64,000 bases of DNA from Pseudomonas gozinkensis. GTDB lineage: Bacteria > Pseudomonadota > Gammaproteobacteria > Pseudomonadales > Pseudomonadaceae. The notes under the pieces are model-generated. The model was not told the DNA's origin. It worked only from the letters and a program-made list of their open reading frames with translations, and did not search any database. Position numbers and translations under genes: made by a program. Numbering within the stretch: the stretch's first letter is position 1; each line of letters begins with the position of its first letter. The stretch is from assembly GCF_014863585.1 (NCBI RefSeq), contig NZ_CP062253.1, positions 248,001 to 312,000 of the forward strand, written 5' to 3'. Positions 47,334 through 56,130 of this stretch are shown in pieces.

Positions 47334-48143
47334 TCAGCTTTCCCAGCCGGCCTGGTACAGCTTGCCGTGGGCCTTATCCAGCGCGGCGCGTACGGCTGGC
47401 GAATGCTGGTAGATGTCGACGAACTTGATCAGGCGCGGGTCGGTTTTGCTCTTCGGCTGGATCACGAACTGAATCACGTATTCCTTGTGATCGAGGCCGT
47501 CGAACAGCAACGCGGAGCCAGCATCGAAGGTCTTCGCCAGACGAATGTAGGCCGGGTAGCCCTGGACCAGATCGGCGTCGTCATAAGCGCGCACCAGTTG
47601 CACGGCTTCGACTTGCAGGATCTTGATCTTCTTCGGGTTGGCGACGATGTCGTCTTCGGTGGCCTTGTAGCCGACGCCCGGTTTGAGGGTGATCAGACCG
47701 GCCTTGGCCAGCAGTTGCAGACCACGTCCGCTGTTGATCGGGTCGTTGGCGATGGCGACGCTGGCGCCCTCAGGCAGCTCGTCGAAGCTTTTGTATTTCT
47801 TCGAATACAGGCCGACGTTGTTGATGATCCCCGGTGCGAACGGCACCAGGTCGAAACCGGAGGCCGCCTTGGCGTTTTCCAGGAACGGGATGTGCTGGAA
47901 GTAGTTCACGTCGATGTCACCGGCGGCGAGGCTGACGTTCGGCGCGATCCAGTCGGTGAACTCCACCAGTTCGACTTTCAGGCCTTGTTTGGAGGCCTCT
48001 TCGACGGCGGCTTCCAGCGGAATCGCGAAGGCTGCAGTGGTGCCGATTTTCAACGGCGCGTCGGCGGCGAACACCGCCGAGCTGAACAGGCCGAAGGCCA
48101 GGGCCAGTGCTTTGACTGGGTGGGACAGGAGCTTCTTGGTCAT
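47334..48143 (-). CDS. metQ: MetQ/NlpA-family substrate-binding protein
   Basis: A 269-residue periplasmic protein with a Sec signal (cut near AVFAADAPL). MetQ words: [80 protein letters not shown]. It differs from the orphan MetQ at 32133. First gene of metQNI. A hairpin repeat separates it from the DszA-like gene, so the transporter may have its own promoter or be read through. Confidence 0.92.
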   Translation of the reverse strand: MTKKLLSHPVKALALAFGLFSSAVFAADAPLKIGTTAAFAIPLEAAVEEASKQGLKVELVEFTDWIAPNVSLAAGDIDVNYFQHIPFLENAKAASGFDLVPFAPGIINNVGLYSKKYKSFDELPEGASVAIANDPINSGRGLQLLAKAGLITLKPGVGYKATEDDIVANPKKIKILQVEAVQLVRAYDDADLVQGYPAYIRLAKTFDAGSALLFDGLDHKEYVIQFVIQPKSKTDPRLIKFVDIYQHSPAVRAALDKAHGKLYQAGWES

Positions 48144-48172
48144 GGTGGTTTTCCAGTCAGTGAATTTAGCCT

Positions 48173-48282
48173 GATCGCTCCCACGCTCCGCGTGGGAGCG
48201 CGCCTCAATGGACGCTCTGCGTCCGCTGTCGGGACGCAGAGCGTCCCAGGCTGCATTCCCACGCGGAGCGTGGGAACGATCA
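48173..48282. repeat. Intergenic hairpin repeat (GTTCCCACGC family)
   Basis: GATCGCTCCCACGCTCCGCG ... GCGGAGCGTGGGAACGATCA with inner GGACGCTCTGCGTCC / GGGACGCAGAGCGTCCC arms. It lies between the DszA-like gene and metQ, both on the minus strand. Confidence 0.87.
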
Positions 48283-48291
48283 GTGCAAGGG

Positions 48292-49644
48292 TTAGTGTCG
48301 GTAGTGGGCGCCGGTGTGTTGCTGCGGCAAATGCGCTTCGCCGTGAAACAGTTTTTCCCGCAGGCTGCCGGTGTCGTACGCGGTCTTGTACGAGCCGCGC
48401 CGTTGCAGTTCCGGAATCACCAGATCGATGAAATCCACATAGCTTTCCGGGGTGACGATGCGGGTCAGGTTGAAGCCGTCGAGGCCGGTTTCGGCGATCC
48501 ACGATTCCAGTTCATCCGCCACCTGCTGCGGTGAGCCGACCACGGTGATGTAGCGCCCGCCGAGGGCGTGCTGGTCGAGCAGCTTGCGGCGGGTCCAGTC
48601 GTTGTTCTGCAGGTTCCTGGTGGCGGACTGGATCGCGTTGCTCTTCACGTACTGGATCGGCTCGTCGATTTCGTACTGGGAAAAATCGATCCCGGTGGAC
48701 GCCGAAAAATGCGCCACGCCCGCTTCGGCGCTGGCGTAGCTCAGGTATTCGGCGTGCTTGGCCCAGGCCGCTTCTTCGGTCTCGCCGACGATCACGTTCA
48801 GGCCCATGAACACCTTGATGTCCTCAGGGTTGCGACCCGCCTCGACGGCGCTGGCGCGGACCTTGTCCACCTGCACCTTGGTCGACGGCTTGTTCTGGCC
48901 GCTGATGAATACGCACTCGGCATGACGCCCGGCGAACAGCAGACCGCGATCCGAACTACCGGCCTGGAACAGCACCGGCGTACGCTGCGGTGATGGTTCG
49001 CACAGGTGATAACCCTCGACCTGATAGAACTCGCCCTTGTGTTCGACCTTGTGCACCTTGTCCGGCTGCGCGTAGATCCGCTGCTGCGGATCGTTGAGCA
49101 CCGCGCCGTTTTCCCAGCTGCCTTCCCAGAGTTTGTAGAGCACTTCGAGGTACTCGTCGGCCTGGTCGTAACGCCGGTCGTGCTCGACCTGTTCGCTCAG
49201 GCCCATGGCCTTGGCGGCGCTGTCCAGATAACCGGTGACGATGTTCCAGCCCACCCGTCCACGGCTCAAGTGATCGAGGGTCGACATGCGGCGGGCGAAC
49301 AGATACGGCGGCTCGTAAGTGAGGTTGGCGGTCAGGCCGAAACCGAGGTTTCTGGTCACGGCGGACATCGCAGAAACCAGCAGCAGCGGATCGTTGACCG
49401 GCAGCTGGATCGACTCTTTCAGGGTGACGTCCACCGAGTTCTGGTAGACGTCGTACACGCCGACGATGTCGGCGATGAACAGCCCGTCGAACAGCCCGCG
49501 CTCCAGCAACTGCGCCAGTTCGGTCCAGTATTCGATGGTCTTGTACTGGGTCGAGGTGTCGCGTGGATGGGTCCACAGCCCGTGGTTGATGTGGCCGATG
49601 CAGTTCATGTTGAACGCATTGAGCAGGATCTTTTTCTTGCTCAT
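48292..49644 (-). CDS. FMN-dependent monooxygenase (NtaA/SnaA/DszA family)
   Basis: A 450-residue bacterial luciferase-like enzyme that uses reduced FMN from a separate reductase. Family words: LLNAFNMNCIGHINHGLWTH, LERGLFDGLFIADIVGVYDV, LTYEPPYLFARRMSTLDHLS, GRVGWNIVTGYLDSAAKAMG and VLFQAGSSDRGLLFAGRHAE. DszA-type members cleave C-S bonds of sulfones; NtaA members act on nitrilotriacetate. Two DszC/SfnB-like genes upstream make an organosulfur role likely. Its ATG shares one base with the stop of the upstream gene (TGATG), so translation is coupled. Confidence 0.92.
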   Translation of the reverse strand: MSKKKILLNAFNMNCIGHINHGLWTHPRDTSTQYKTIEYWTELAQLLERGLFDGLFIADIVGVYDVYQNSVDVTLKESIQLPVNDPLLLVSAMSAVTRNLGFGLTANLTYEPPYLFARRMSTLDHLSRGRVGWNIVTGYLDSAAKAMGLSEQVEHDRRYDQADEYLEVLYKLWEGSWENGAVLNDPQQRIYAQPDKVHKVEHKGEFYQVEGYHLCEPSPQRTPVLFQAGSSDRGLLFAGRHAECVFISGQNKPSTKVQVDKVRASAVEAGRNPEDIKVFMGLNVIVGETEEAAWAKHAEYLSYASAEAGVAHFSASTGIDFSQYEIDEPIQYVKSNAIQSATRNLQNNDWTRRKLLDQHALGGRYITVVGSPQQVADELESWIAETGLDGFNLTRIVTPESYVDFIDLVIPELQRRGSYKTAYDTGSLREKLFHGEAHLPQQHTGAHYRH

Positions 49645-50837
49645 CAGATGGTCCCTCGCAGCGGAGGGTTTTCATCGTTGAGGTAGTAATTGCCCACCGC
49701 GTGATACTTCCAGCGCACCGGATCATGCAGGGTGTGCACCCGGGCGTTGCGCCAGTGACGGTCGAGGCCGTGCTCGATCAGGGTGGCCTGGCTGCCGGCC
49801 AGTTCGAACAGGGTGCTGCCGGCGGTCAGAGAGATTTCAGTGCTGATCGCCCGTGCTTCGGCAACGGCAATCGAGGCCGCTGCTACCGTGTCGGCGTTGG
49901 TCTCGGCCTGGGCCGCATCGAGGTATTCGCCGGCACGTTCGAGCAAGGCTTCGGTGGCGTGCAGGCGAATGCTCAGGTGGCCGAAGCTCTTGAGGGTCAG
50001 CGGATCTTCGGTGGCCTTGTCGTTGCCTGAATCAATCCATGGCCGGGTCTTGCTGCGTACGAAGTGCAGTGCATCTTCGTAAGCGGCGCGGGCGATGCCG
50101 GTGTCGATGGCGGCGTGAAGGATCTGCGCCAGCGGGCCGACCGGGGTCGGGCGCTCGAAAGCGCTCTGGAACGGGATGACATCTTCGGCGGCGACATACA
50201 CGTCTTCGAACACCACCGAACCGCTGCCGGTGGTGCGCTGACCGAAGCCGCTCCAGTCGTCGATCACGGTCAGGCCTTTGCTGTCGCGCGGGACGAAGGC
50301 CAGTTGCTGCACGCCGTTTTCATCGACCACGGACGTTGGAATCCGTTGGGCGTAAATGGCACCGGTTGCGTAGAACTTGCGGCCGTTGATGCGATAACCG
50401 CTGCCGTCGCGTTTAAGGCGGGTGACTCGGTCGTGGGCGGTCCTGGTGCCCAGCTCCGCCAGGGCATTGCCAAAGCGCTGGCCGGCGAGGACTTCGGCGT
50501 ACAGCCGTTGTTTCTGTTCGTGGCTGCCGTTCACCCGGAGCACTTCCAGGGCATAAAAATGGTTTTGTGGAATCTGCCCCAGCGAGCCGTCAGCACGGGC
50601 GATCAGGGCGATGACTTTGGCCAGGGTCACGTTGGACACGCCGGCGCCGCCGTACGCTTTGGGCACGCTGATGCCCCACAGGCCGGAGCGGGAAAACACG
50701 TCGAGCTCCGGCAGCGGCAGGCGGCGTTCGCGGTCGCGCAGGTTGCTGTCGCGCTGGAAGTCTTCGGCCAGGTCGCTGGCGACGATCAGGGCTTGCTCGT
50801 CGCTGGTGATGACCGCGACGGGATGGGAAAGAGTCAT
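49644..50837 (-). CDS. SfnB/DszC-like flavin monooxygenase (acyl-CoA dehydrogenase fold), copy 1
   Basis: A 397-residue acyl-CoA-dehydrogenase-fold protein. N-terminal helical part with VPKAYGGAGVSNVTLAKVIA, the middle beta domain (INGRKFYATGAIYAQRIPTS, DDWSGFGQRTTGSGSVVFED), and a C-terminal RHWRNARVHTLHDPVRWKYH (one stretch) that marks DszC/SfnB-type oxygenases and includes their catalytic-region His. Such enzymes oxidise sulfides or help sulfone use. The ATG at 50837 follows GGAGAAAC. It is a paralogue of the next gene upstream. Confidence 0.9.
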   Translation of the reverse strand: MTLSHPVAVITSDEQALIVASDLAEDFQRDSNLRDRERRLPLPELDVFSRSGLWGISVPKAYGGAGVSNVTLAKVIALIARADGSLGQIPQNHFYALEVLRVNGSHEQKQRLYAEVLAGQRFGNALAELGTRTAHDRVTRLKRDGSGYRINGRKFYATGAIYAQRIPTSVVDENGVQQLAFVPRDSKGLTVIDDWSGFGQRTTGSGSVVFEDVYVAAEDVIPFQSAFERPTPVGPLAQILHAAIDTGIARAAYEDALHFVRSKTRPWIDSGNDKATEDPLTLKSFGHLSIRLHATEALLERAGEYLDAAQAETNADTVAAASIAVAEARAISTEISLTAGSTLFELAGSQATLIEHGLDRHWRNARVHTLHDPVRWKYHAVGNYYLNDENPPLRGTI

Positions 50838-50875
50838 GTGTTTCTCCAGAGATCTGGTCAAAAGTGTTCTGGTCG

Positions 50876-52117
50876 TCAGATCCAGGAATGGCGAGCCGGC
50901 AACTTGCCGTTGAGGCGATAGGCGCCGACCGCGTGATACTTCCAGCGCACCGGGTCGTGCAGGGTGTGCACCCGGGCGTTGCGCCAGTGACGGTCGAGGT
51001 TGAATTCGGCGAGGGTGGCGCGGCTGCCGGCCAGTTCGAAGAGTTTTTCGCTGGCCAGCAGCGAGATCTCGGTGGTCAGCACTTTGGCTTCGGCAACAGC
51101 AATCGAGGCGCGGGCGGCGGACTCGGCGGTGAGTGGCGCGGCGTGCACCTGATCCAGCACTTGCCCGGCCTTGCGCAGCAGCGCCTCGGCGGCGTGCAGT
51201 TCGATTTTCAGTTTGCCGATGTCGGCGATCACGTAGAGGTCATCGCTGGCCCGCTCGACGTTGGCGTCGATCCAAGGCCGGGCGCGGGTCTTGACGAATT
51301 CGATGGCGTCATCGATGGCGCCACGGGCGATGCCGGCGTCGATGGCAGCCTGAATCAGCTGTGAAACTGCGCCCTGGGTGTTGGGCTTTTCATTGATTTT
51401 CCAGTTGTCCACCACGAGGCCGGCATCGACCCGCACGTTGTTCAACAGGATTGTGCCGCTGGCGGTGGTGCGCTGGCCGAAACCGGACCAGTCATCGACG
51501 ATGCGCAATCCCGGCGTGCCTCGACGGACGAATGCAAGGACTTGCTTGCCGTCATCGTTGAGCGCCTTGACCGCCACCCAGTGGGCGAACAGGGCGCCGG
51601 TGGAGTAGAACTTCTGGCCATTGATCACGTAGTCATCGCCGTCGGCGGTGATGCGCGCTTTCAGTTCCAGGGTGTCCTTGGTGCCGCGTTCAGGCCCGGC
51701 GTTACCGATGCGCCAGCCTTCGAGCACGCTCTGTAACAGTTGCTGTTTCTGCGCTTCGGTGGCGCTGCCGAGGATCAGGTTGATGATGCCGAACTGGTTC
51801 TGCGGGATCTGTCCCAGCGCCGGGTCGGCTGCGGAAATGATCGCGAACACCTCGGCCAGGGTGACGAAGGAAACCTGCGGGCCGCCGTACTCGCGCGGAA
51901 TCGCGATGCTGCCGAGGCCGCTGCGGGTGAACTGTTCGATTTCCGACCACGGCAGCTTGCGCTGACGATCACGTTTGGCCGCCTGCACGCGGGCGACTTG
52001 CGCCAGCTCATGGGCGGCCTTGATGGCTTGAACGTCGTTGCGCAGCACTTGTGCGGGCAACAACAACGGGGCGATGTCCAGGTCACTCTGGACGTTTGCG
52101 TCTGCCAGACTGGACAT
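50876..52117 (-). CDS. SfnB/DszC-like flavin monooxygenase (acyl-CoA dehydrogenase fold), copy 2
   Basis: A 413-residue paralogue of the protein at 49644-50837, with the same blocks: IPREYGGPQVSFVTLAEVFA, INGQKFYSTGALFAHWVAVK, DDWSGFGQRTTASGTILLNN and RHWRNARVHTLHDPVRWKYH. It is longer at the N-terminus by about 15 residues. AAGGAGCGGC precedes the ATG. First gene of the DszC-DszC-DszA set; the upstream gap has ATATTCC in reverse at 52302-52308. The substrates of the two copies may differ. Confidence 0.9.
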   Translation of the reverse strand: MSSLADANVQSDLDIAPLLLPAQVLRNDVQAIKAAHELAQVARVQAAKRDRQRKLPWSEIEQFTRSGLGSIAIPREYGGPQVSFVTLAEVFAIISAADPALGQIPQNQFGIINLILGSATEAQKQQLLQSVLEGWRIGNAGPERGTKDTLELKARITADGDDYVINGQKFYSTGALFAHWVAVKALNDDGKQVLAFVRRGTPGLRIVDDWSGFGQRTTASGTILLNNVRVDAGLVVDNWKINEKPNTQGAVSQLIQAAIDAGIARGAIDDAIEFVKTRARPWIDANVERASDDLYVIADIGKLKIELHAAEALLRKAGQVLDQVHAAPLTAESAARASIAVAEAKVLTTEISLLASEKLFELAGSRATLAEFNLDRHWRNARVHTLHDPVRWKYHAVGAYRLNGKLPARHSWI

Positions 52118-52383
52118 CAGTGCCGCTCCTTGGCTGCACGCAATGCCCTGGCGATCTGCACTGGGGTGATTGTGTTCCGGACCATGTTACCTACCTCACA
52201 TCTCATGAAAAACGCCGCAAAAGTGCGGCGAACGAAAGAATGTCCGGTGGTCCGGTTCATATACCCTAAGCGCGTATAAAATTTAAATAAACTAACTTTT
52301 AGGAATATGTATAGAAGGGGGCGTGGTCCGATTGGTTAAGCGCGCGGCGGCAAGGGAAGTCGTCCCTCGCCGACCGTCGATGC
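52118..52383. promoter_or_regulatory. Promoter region of the flavin-enzyme operon
   Basis: AT-rich around 52272-52312 (GTATAAAATTTAAATAAACT), with ATATTCC on the minus strand at 52302-52308, about 185 bases before the operon start. A GC stem GCAAGGGA/TCCCTCGC near 52350 may end the upstream gene. No gene was seen. Confidence 0.45.
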
Positions 52384-53148
52384 TCATTTTTTTTGCGGCT
52401 CTGCTGCCTTCGGCGTTTCCTTGAGCGGCACCTTGAGATAGGGATTCACGCAGCCGATCTTTAGCGTTCGCGGCGGCGCCCAGCGCGAGTTGTTGCCGAC
52501 CCGGTCGAGGATGCAATAGGTGACGTCCAGTCGCAGATCCTCGCCGGCCTCGGTGATGATCGCCGGCGGCACCCAGACCTGAATCGGCTGGCCGACATCG
52601 GCAGGAGTGATCTGCGCCAGGTCCATCCGTACATCGCCCCAGCGCAGGGTGATGGCATCACCTTCGGCCATGTTCAGATACGGCTCGATGGTCAGCGGCA
52701 CGCCGCGTCTGATCTGGTTCGCGTTCACCCCCTGACGGCGAATGGTGTCGGGCAGGGTCACGGGGGCCAGTTGCTGATTTTCGTCACCGCACACTGCCGG
52801 GGGCTGCCCTCCGGGACAGTCGAGTTTGACCGTGACCCGCGCTGCTGCCGACAGCGATGGTCCGTGACCCACCCGCATGACCCGATAGTGGATGCGTGAC
52901 AGGCCGCTGGCTATGAAGCTCTCCGGCACTTTGAGGCTGACCGGTGCCGCGACGTCTTGCTCTTTCAGCAGGTGAGAGGCGACGTAGCAGTTGTTCCAGA
53001 ACAGTTCGATCAGATCGCCGCTGTCCATGTCCGGGTAGGGCGGCACATTGACCAGCAGGTGAGCCGCTGCCGCGAGGTTGATGCCGTTGTTTTGGGATGG
53101 CGCCAGGCTCGGCGCGGCCAGTTCGGGGATATGCGAAGTGCGGGTCAT
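52384..53148 (-). CDS. Two-repeat beta-sandwich-like protein of unknown function
   Basis: A 254-residue protein built of two similar units of about 90 residues (about 28-120 and 150-240). Shared words are PYPDMDSGDLIELFW / PYLNMAEGDAITLRW, VSLKVPESFIASG / IQVWVPPAIITEAG, IHYRVMRVG / VTYCILDRVG and VKLDCPGG / LKIGCVNP. They look like Ig-like or fibronectin-like beta domains. No signal peptide is visible; the end is Lys/Pro-rich. AAGGAGAGGATTAC precedes the ATG. Similar repeats occur in large Pseudomonas surface proteins, by recall. Function unknown. Confidence 0.8.
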   Translation of the reverse strand: MTRTSHIPELAAPSLAPSQNNGINLAAAAHLLVNVPPYPDMDSGDLIELFWNNCYVASHLLKEQDVAAPVSLKVPESFIASGLSRIHYRVMRVGHGPSLSAAARVTVKLDCPGGQPPAVCGDENQQLAPVTLPDTIRRQGVNANQIRRGVPLTIEPYLNMAEGDAITLRWGDVRMDLAQITPADVGQPIQVWVPPAIITEAGEDLRLDVTYCILDRVGNNSRWAPPRTLKIGCVNPYLKVPLKETPKAAEPQKK

Positions 53149-53605
53149 GTAATCCTCTCCTTGAAGCCTTGCAGCGAAATCCGTTTCTGAAAGTTCAAAT
53201 GGCGTGAATTGCCCGGTAATAAAAACAAGGTCGTTCGGCCATTCGTTATCGAGTCTTGGTAATGTTGTGGGGTGCGATGAGTGACTAGATAAAAGTTCGC
53301 TGAATGGCGTGTCAACGGACAGAGTTAGTTAATTGAAGAATTACGGATTTATCAGAAGCTTCCTACGCCGATAAGGCACTCTACCTATTCTGCATGGCGA
53401 ATCGGGCCACAGCTTTTGCCGGATTTTATGGTTCTGTCGTCGATTGGTTTGTAAGGCTGGATACTTGGAAGGGGGAAGTTTCGATCGCAGCGAGATTGTT
53501 GCAGGACATATATATGTAATGCAGTCGCTTGATTAAAATTTTTACTGGGGAGGATGTAAGCGAAACTTCCATCCGTGGAAGTTTTTATTCAGGAAAGTTT
53601 ACGGC
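53149..53605. other. 457-base AT-rich gap without a gene
   Basis: Contains a perfect hairpin at 53563-53584 and otherwise no clear gene, repeat or RNA. ATATATATG at 53508 and a GGGGAGGATG run at 53547 do not lead into a sizeable frame. Confidence 0.5.
53563..53587 (+). terminator. Hairpin, possible terminator
   Basis: AAACTTCCA / TGGAAGTTT with loop TCCG, followed by TTA on the plus strand. It lies just beyond the end of the minus-strand tcyN gene, whose transcript would form the same stem. Confidence 0.6.
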
Positions 53606-54355
53606 TCAGCCGTTGTTTCTGAACTTGCTGAGGAACTGTCGAGTGCGTTCTTCTTTCGGATCGGCAAACAACGCTTTCGCTTCACCTTGTTCGACGATCA
53701 CGCCCTTGTCGAAAAACACCACGCGGTTGGCCACGTCACGGGCGAACGCCATTTCGTGGGTGACGATAACCATGGTGCGTTTCTCCTCGGCGAGGCCGCG
53801 GATGGTCGCCAGCACTTCACCTACCAGTTCCGGATCGAGGGCCGAGGTCGGCTCGTCGAACAGGATCACTTCCGGCTCCATCGCCAGCGCCCGGGCAATC
53901 GCCACGCGCTGTTGCTGGCCACCGGACAGGCGCCTGGGGTAGGCGTCTTCCTTGCCCGCCAGGCCGACCTTGGCCAGCAGCTTCTTGCCCAGGGCAATGG
54001 CTGCATCGCGAGGCGTCTTCTTGACCACGATCGGGCCTTCGATGACGTTTTCCAGCGCTGTGCGATGGGGAAACAGGTTGAAGTTCTGGAACACGAAGCC
54101 CACGTGCTGGCGCAGGTTGCGCACCAGGCTCTGCTGCTGGTTCAGCGGGCGGCTGGTATCGATCTCGATTTCGCCGACCTTGATCCGGCCGCTGGTGGGT
54201 TGCTCGAGGAAGTTCAGGCAGCGCAGGAACGTGGTCTTGCCCGAGCCGCTGGGGCCGATGATTGCCACGACCTCGCCTTCCTTCACCTCCAGATCAATGC
54301 CGTTGAGCACGACTTGACCCTTGAACTGCTTTGTCAGTTTTTCCACGACAATCAT
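53606..54355 (-). CDS. tcyN: Cystine ABC transporter ATPase TcyN
   Basis: A 249-residue ATPase for the L-cystine importer. Walker A GPSGSGKTT (34-42), Q-loop FQNFNLFPHR, signature LSGGQQQRVAIARAL, Walker B VILFDEPTSALDPELV and switch VTHEMAFARD. TcyN/YecC class by gene order tcyJ-tcyL-tcyN and dcyD nearby. Four bases separate it from tcyL. Last gene of the operon. Confidence 0.92.
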   Translation of the reverse strand: MIVVEKLTKQFKGQVVLNGIDLEVKEGEVVAIIGPSGSGKTTFLRCLNFLEQPTSGRIKVGEIEIDTSRPLNQQQSLVRNLRQHVGFVFQNFNLFPHRTALENVIEGPIVVKKTPRDAAIALGKKLLAKVGLAGKEDAYPRRLSGGQQQRVAIARALAMEPEVILFDEPTSALDPELVGEVLATIRGLAEEKRTMVIVTHEMAFARDVANRVVFFDKGVIVEQGEAKALFADPKEERTRQFLSKFRNNG

Positions 54356-54359
54356 GGGG

Positions 54360-55025
54360 TCAGGACTCCTGGTCGTGCCGATTGACCCGCTCTTCCAACT
54401 TGTTCTGGAAGTGCGACAGCACCGTGGCCAGAATCCAGTAGATCAGCGCGGCGGCAAGATACATGGTGAAGACTTCGAAAGTCCGGGCGGTAATCAGCTG
54501 TGCCTGACGGAACAGCTCCGGCACCTGAATGGTGGCGGCCAGTGCGGTGTCCTTGACCAGCGAAATAAAGCTGTTGCCCAGCGGCGGCAACGCCGTGCGC
54601 ATCGCCTGCGGCAGGATGGCCCGGCGCAGGGTCTGCGCGCGGGTCATGCCGATGCTCGCGGCGGCTTCCCACTGGCCGCGTTCGATCGAACCGATCGCGG
54701 ACCGCAGGATTTCACAGGCGTAGGCGGCCATGTTCAGCGAGAAGCCGATCAGTGCCGCCGGCAGCGGGTCGAGTTCCATGCCCAATTGCGGCAAGCCGTA
54801 ATAGATCACGAACAGTTGCACCAGCAACGGCGTGCCGCGAAAGAACGACACGTAGATGCGGGCCAGCCAGCTGACCGACTTGAAGCGCGACAGGCGCATC
54901 AACGCCAGGCCAAAGCCCAGCAGCAGGCCGAAGAACATGCCGCCCAGGCTAAGGATTACCGTGTAGTACGCGCCCTTCAACAGGAAGGGCGCGGAGTCCA
55001 GTGCGAGTTGGAAAGCTTCTTCCAT
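54360..55025 (-). CDS. tcyL: Cystine ABC permease TcyL
   Basis: A 221-residue permease with about five helices, SFFRGTPLLVQLFVIYYGLP near residue 60 and the contact loop SIERGQWEAAASIGMTRAQT, then RTALPPLGNSFISLVKDTAL. YecS/TcyL class. Its ATG shares one base with the tcyJ stop (TAATG), so the two are translated together. Confidence 0.92.
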   Translation of the reverse strand: MEEAFQLALDSAPFLLKGAYYTVILSLGGMFFGLLLGFGLALMRLSRFKSVSWLARIYVSFFRGTPLLVQLFVIYYGLPQLGMELDPLPAALIGFSLNMAAYACEILRSAIGSIERGQWEAAASIGMTRAQTLRRAILPQAMRTALPPLGNSFISLVKDTALAATIQVPELFRQAQLITARTFEVFTMYLAAALIYWILATVLSHFQNKLEERVNRHDQES

Positions 55026-55825
55026 TATTGGGTGACGTCAGCGTTGAAGTATTTCGTGGACAGCTTCTCAAGGGTGCCGTCGGCACGCAGTTCGTCGAGG
55101 GCCTTGTTCACGGCGGCCAGCAGTTCAGGCTCGCCTTTGCGCAGGGCAACGCCGGCTTCCTGACGGGAGAAGGCTTCACCGGCAGCCACGGTTTTCGGCG
55201 CTTTCTTGGCGTATTCCAGCGCAGCCAGACGGTCGATCAGAATCGCGTCGGTACGGCCGTTGTTCAGGTCGGCGAACTTGGTCGGATCATCGTCGTAGGT
55301 GCGCACGTCGGCACCCGGCACGTTGGCGCGGACCCATTGCTCGTAGTTGGTGCCCAGGCCCACGCCGACTTTCTTGCCGGACAGGTCGGCGGCGGATTTG
55401 ATGTTCAGCGCGGCGGCCTTGTCTTTCAGCACCAGCGCCTGAATCCCGGAAACGGTGTACGGCTCGGAGAAGTCATACTTCTTCTTGCGCTCTTCGGAAA
55501 TGGTCACCTGATTGACCACGACGTCCAGACGCTTGGATTCCAGGGCCGCGAGGATGCCGTCCCATTTGGTCGGCTGAATCTTGGCCTTCACGCCCAGCTT
55601 CTTGGCCAGGGCTTCAGACAGTTCGACTTCGAAACCCGACAGCTTGCCGTCGGCATCGACGAAGCTGAACGGTGGGTAAGTGCCTTCCAGGCCGACGTTG
55701 ATAACGCCTTTGTCCTTGATCTGTTGCAGTTGCTCGCCGGCAACGGCGTTGCTGATCAGACCGGCGCTCAGTGCCAGGCCCAGCGAACCTACCAGCAGAT
55801 TTCGACGTAGTGCGGAAAGAATCAT
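55025..55825 (-). CDS. tcyJ: Periplasmic cystine-binding protein TcyJ (FliY)
   Basis: A 266-residue binding protein with a Sec signal (cut near NAVAGEQLQ). SBP_bac_3 words: INVGLEGTYPPFSFVDADGK, LSGFEVELSEALAKKLGVKA, TKWDGILAALESKRLDVVVN, VTISEERKKKYDFSEPY and GLGTNYEQWVRANVPGADVR. This matches E. coli TcyJ/FliY, which binds L-cystine. First gene of tcyJ-tcyL-tcyN; unlike in E. coli it is not beside flagellar genes. Confidence 0.92.
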   Translation of the reverse strand: MILSALRRNLLVGSLGLALSAGLISNAVAGEQLQQIKDKGVINVGLEGTYPPFSFVDADGKLSGFEVELSEALAKKLGVKAKIQPTKWDGILAALESKRLDVVVNQVTISEERKKKYDFSEPYTVSGIQALVLKDKAAALNIKSAADLSGKKVGVGLGTNYEQWVRANVPGADVRTYDDDPTKFADLNNGRTDAILIDRLAALEYAKKAPKTVAAGEAFSRQEAGVALRKGEPELLAAVNKALDELRADGTLEKLSTKYFNADVTQ

Positions 55826-56130
55826 GACAAGCCCCTGTGTTTTCTTATGGAAGACGCTTAAGGAAAGTTGGCGAATCCGGGAATTGGACGACAGCGCTAT
55901 CCTGCCTTAAAGCAGCTTATGCGTCTCTCGCGAAATTCGCCTGCGGCGAGACTATAGGGCGATTCTTTTAGAATGGAAAATAATGAATTTACAATTTGTT
56001 ATTCATCTGTGGAATATGTGTTTTTCGTATTTCGATTGATCCCACACGCTGCGTGGGATCGTTTCGGCGGGGGCAAGGGACGCGGAGCGTCCCGGGCTGC
56101 ATTCCCACGCAGAGCGTGGGAACGAGCGCA
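55826..56130. promoter_or_regulatory. Promoter region of tcyJLN
   Basis: A 305-base gap between dcyD and tcyJ. The half nearer dcyD is the repeat at 56038-56128. The rest is AT-rich with ATATTCC on the minus strand (56011-56017), TTATTCAT nearby and TTCATTATTTTCCATTC at about 55970-55990, which would suit a CysB-controlled promoter reading toward tcyJ. Confidence 0.45.
56038..56128. repeat. Intergenic hairpin repeat (GTTCCCACGC family), shortened
   Basis: GATCCCACACGCTGCGTGGG ... GGGACGCGGAGCGTCCCGGG ... GCAGAGCGTGGGAACGAGCG. The left inner arm is missing compared with other copies. Confidence 0.82.

Noticed and set aside
52316..52375. tRNA-like stretch (GGGGGCGTGGTCCGATTGGTTAAG)
   Set aside because: It resembles a tRNA 5' end, but no anticodon arm, T-arm or CCA end can be folded in the following bases.
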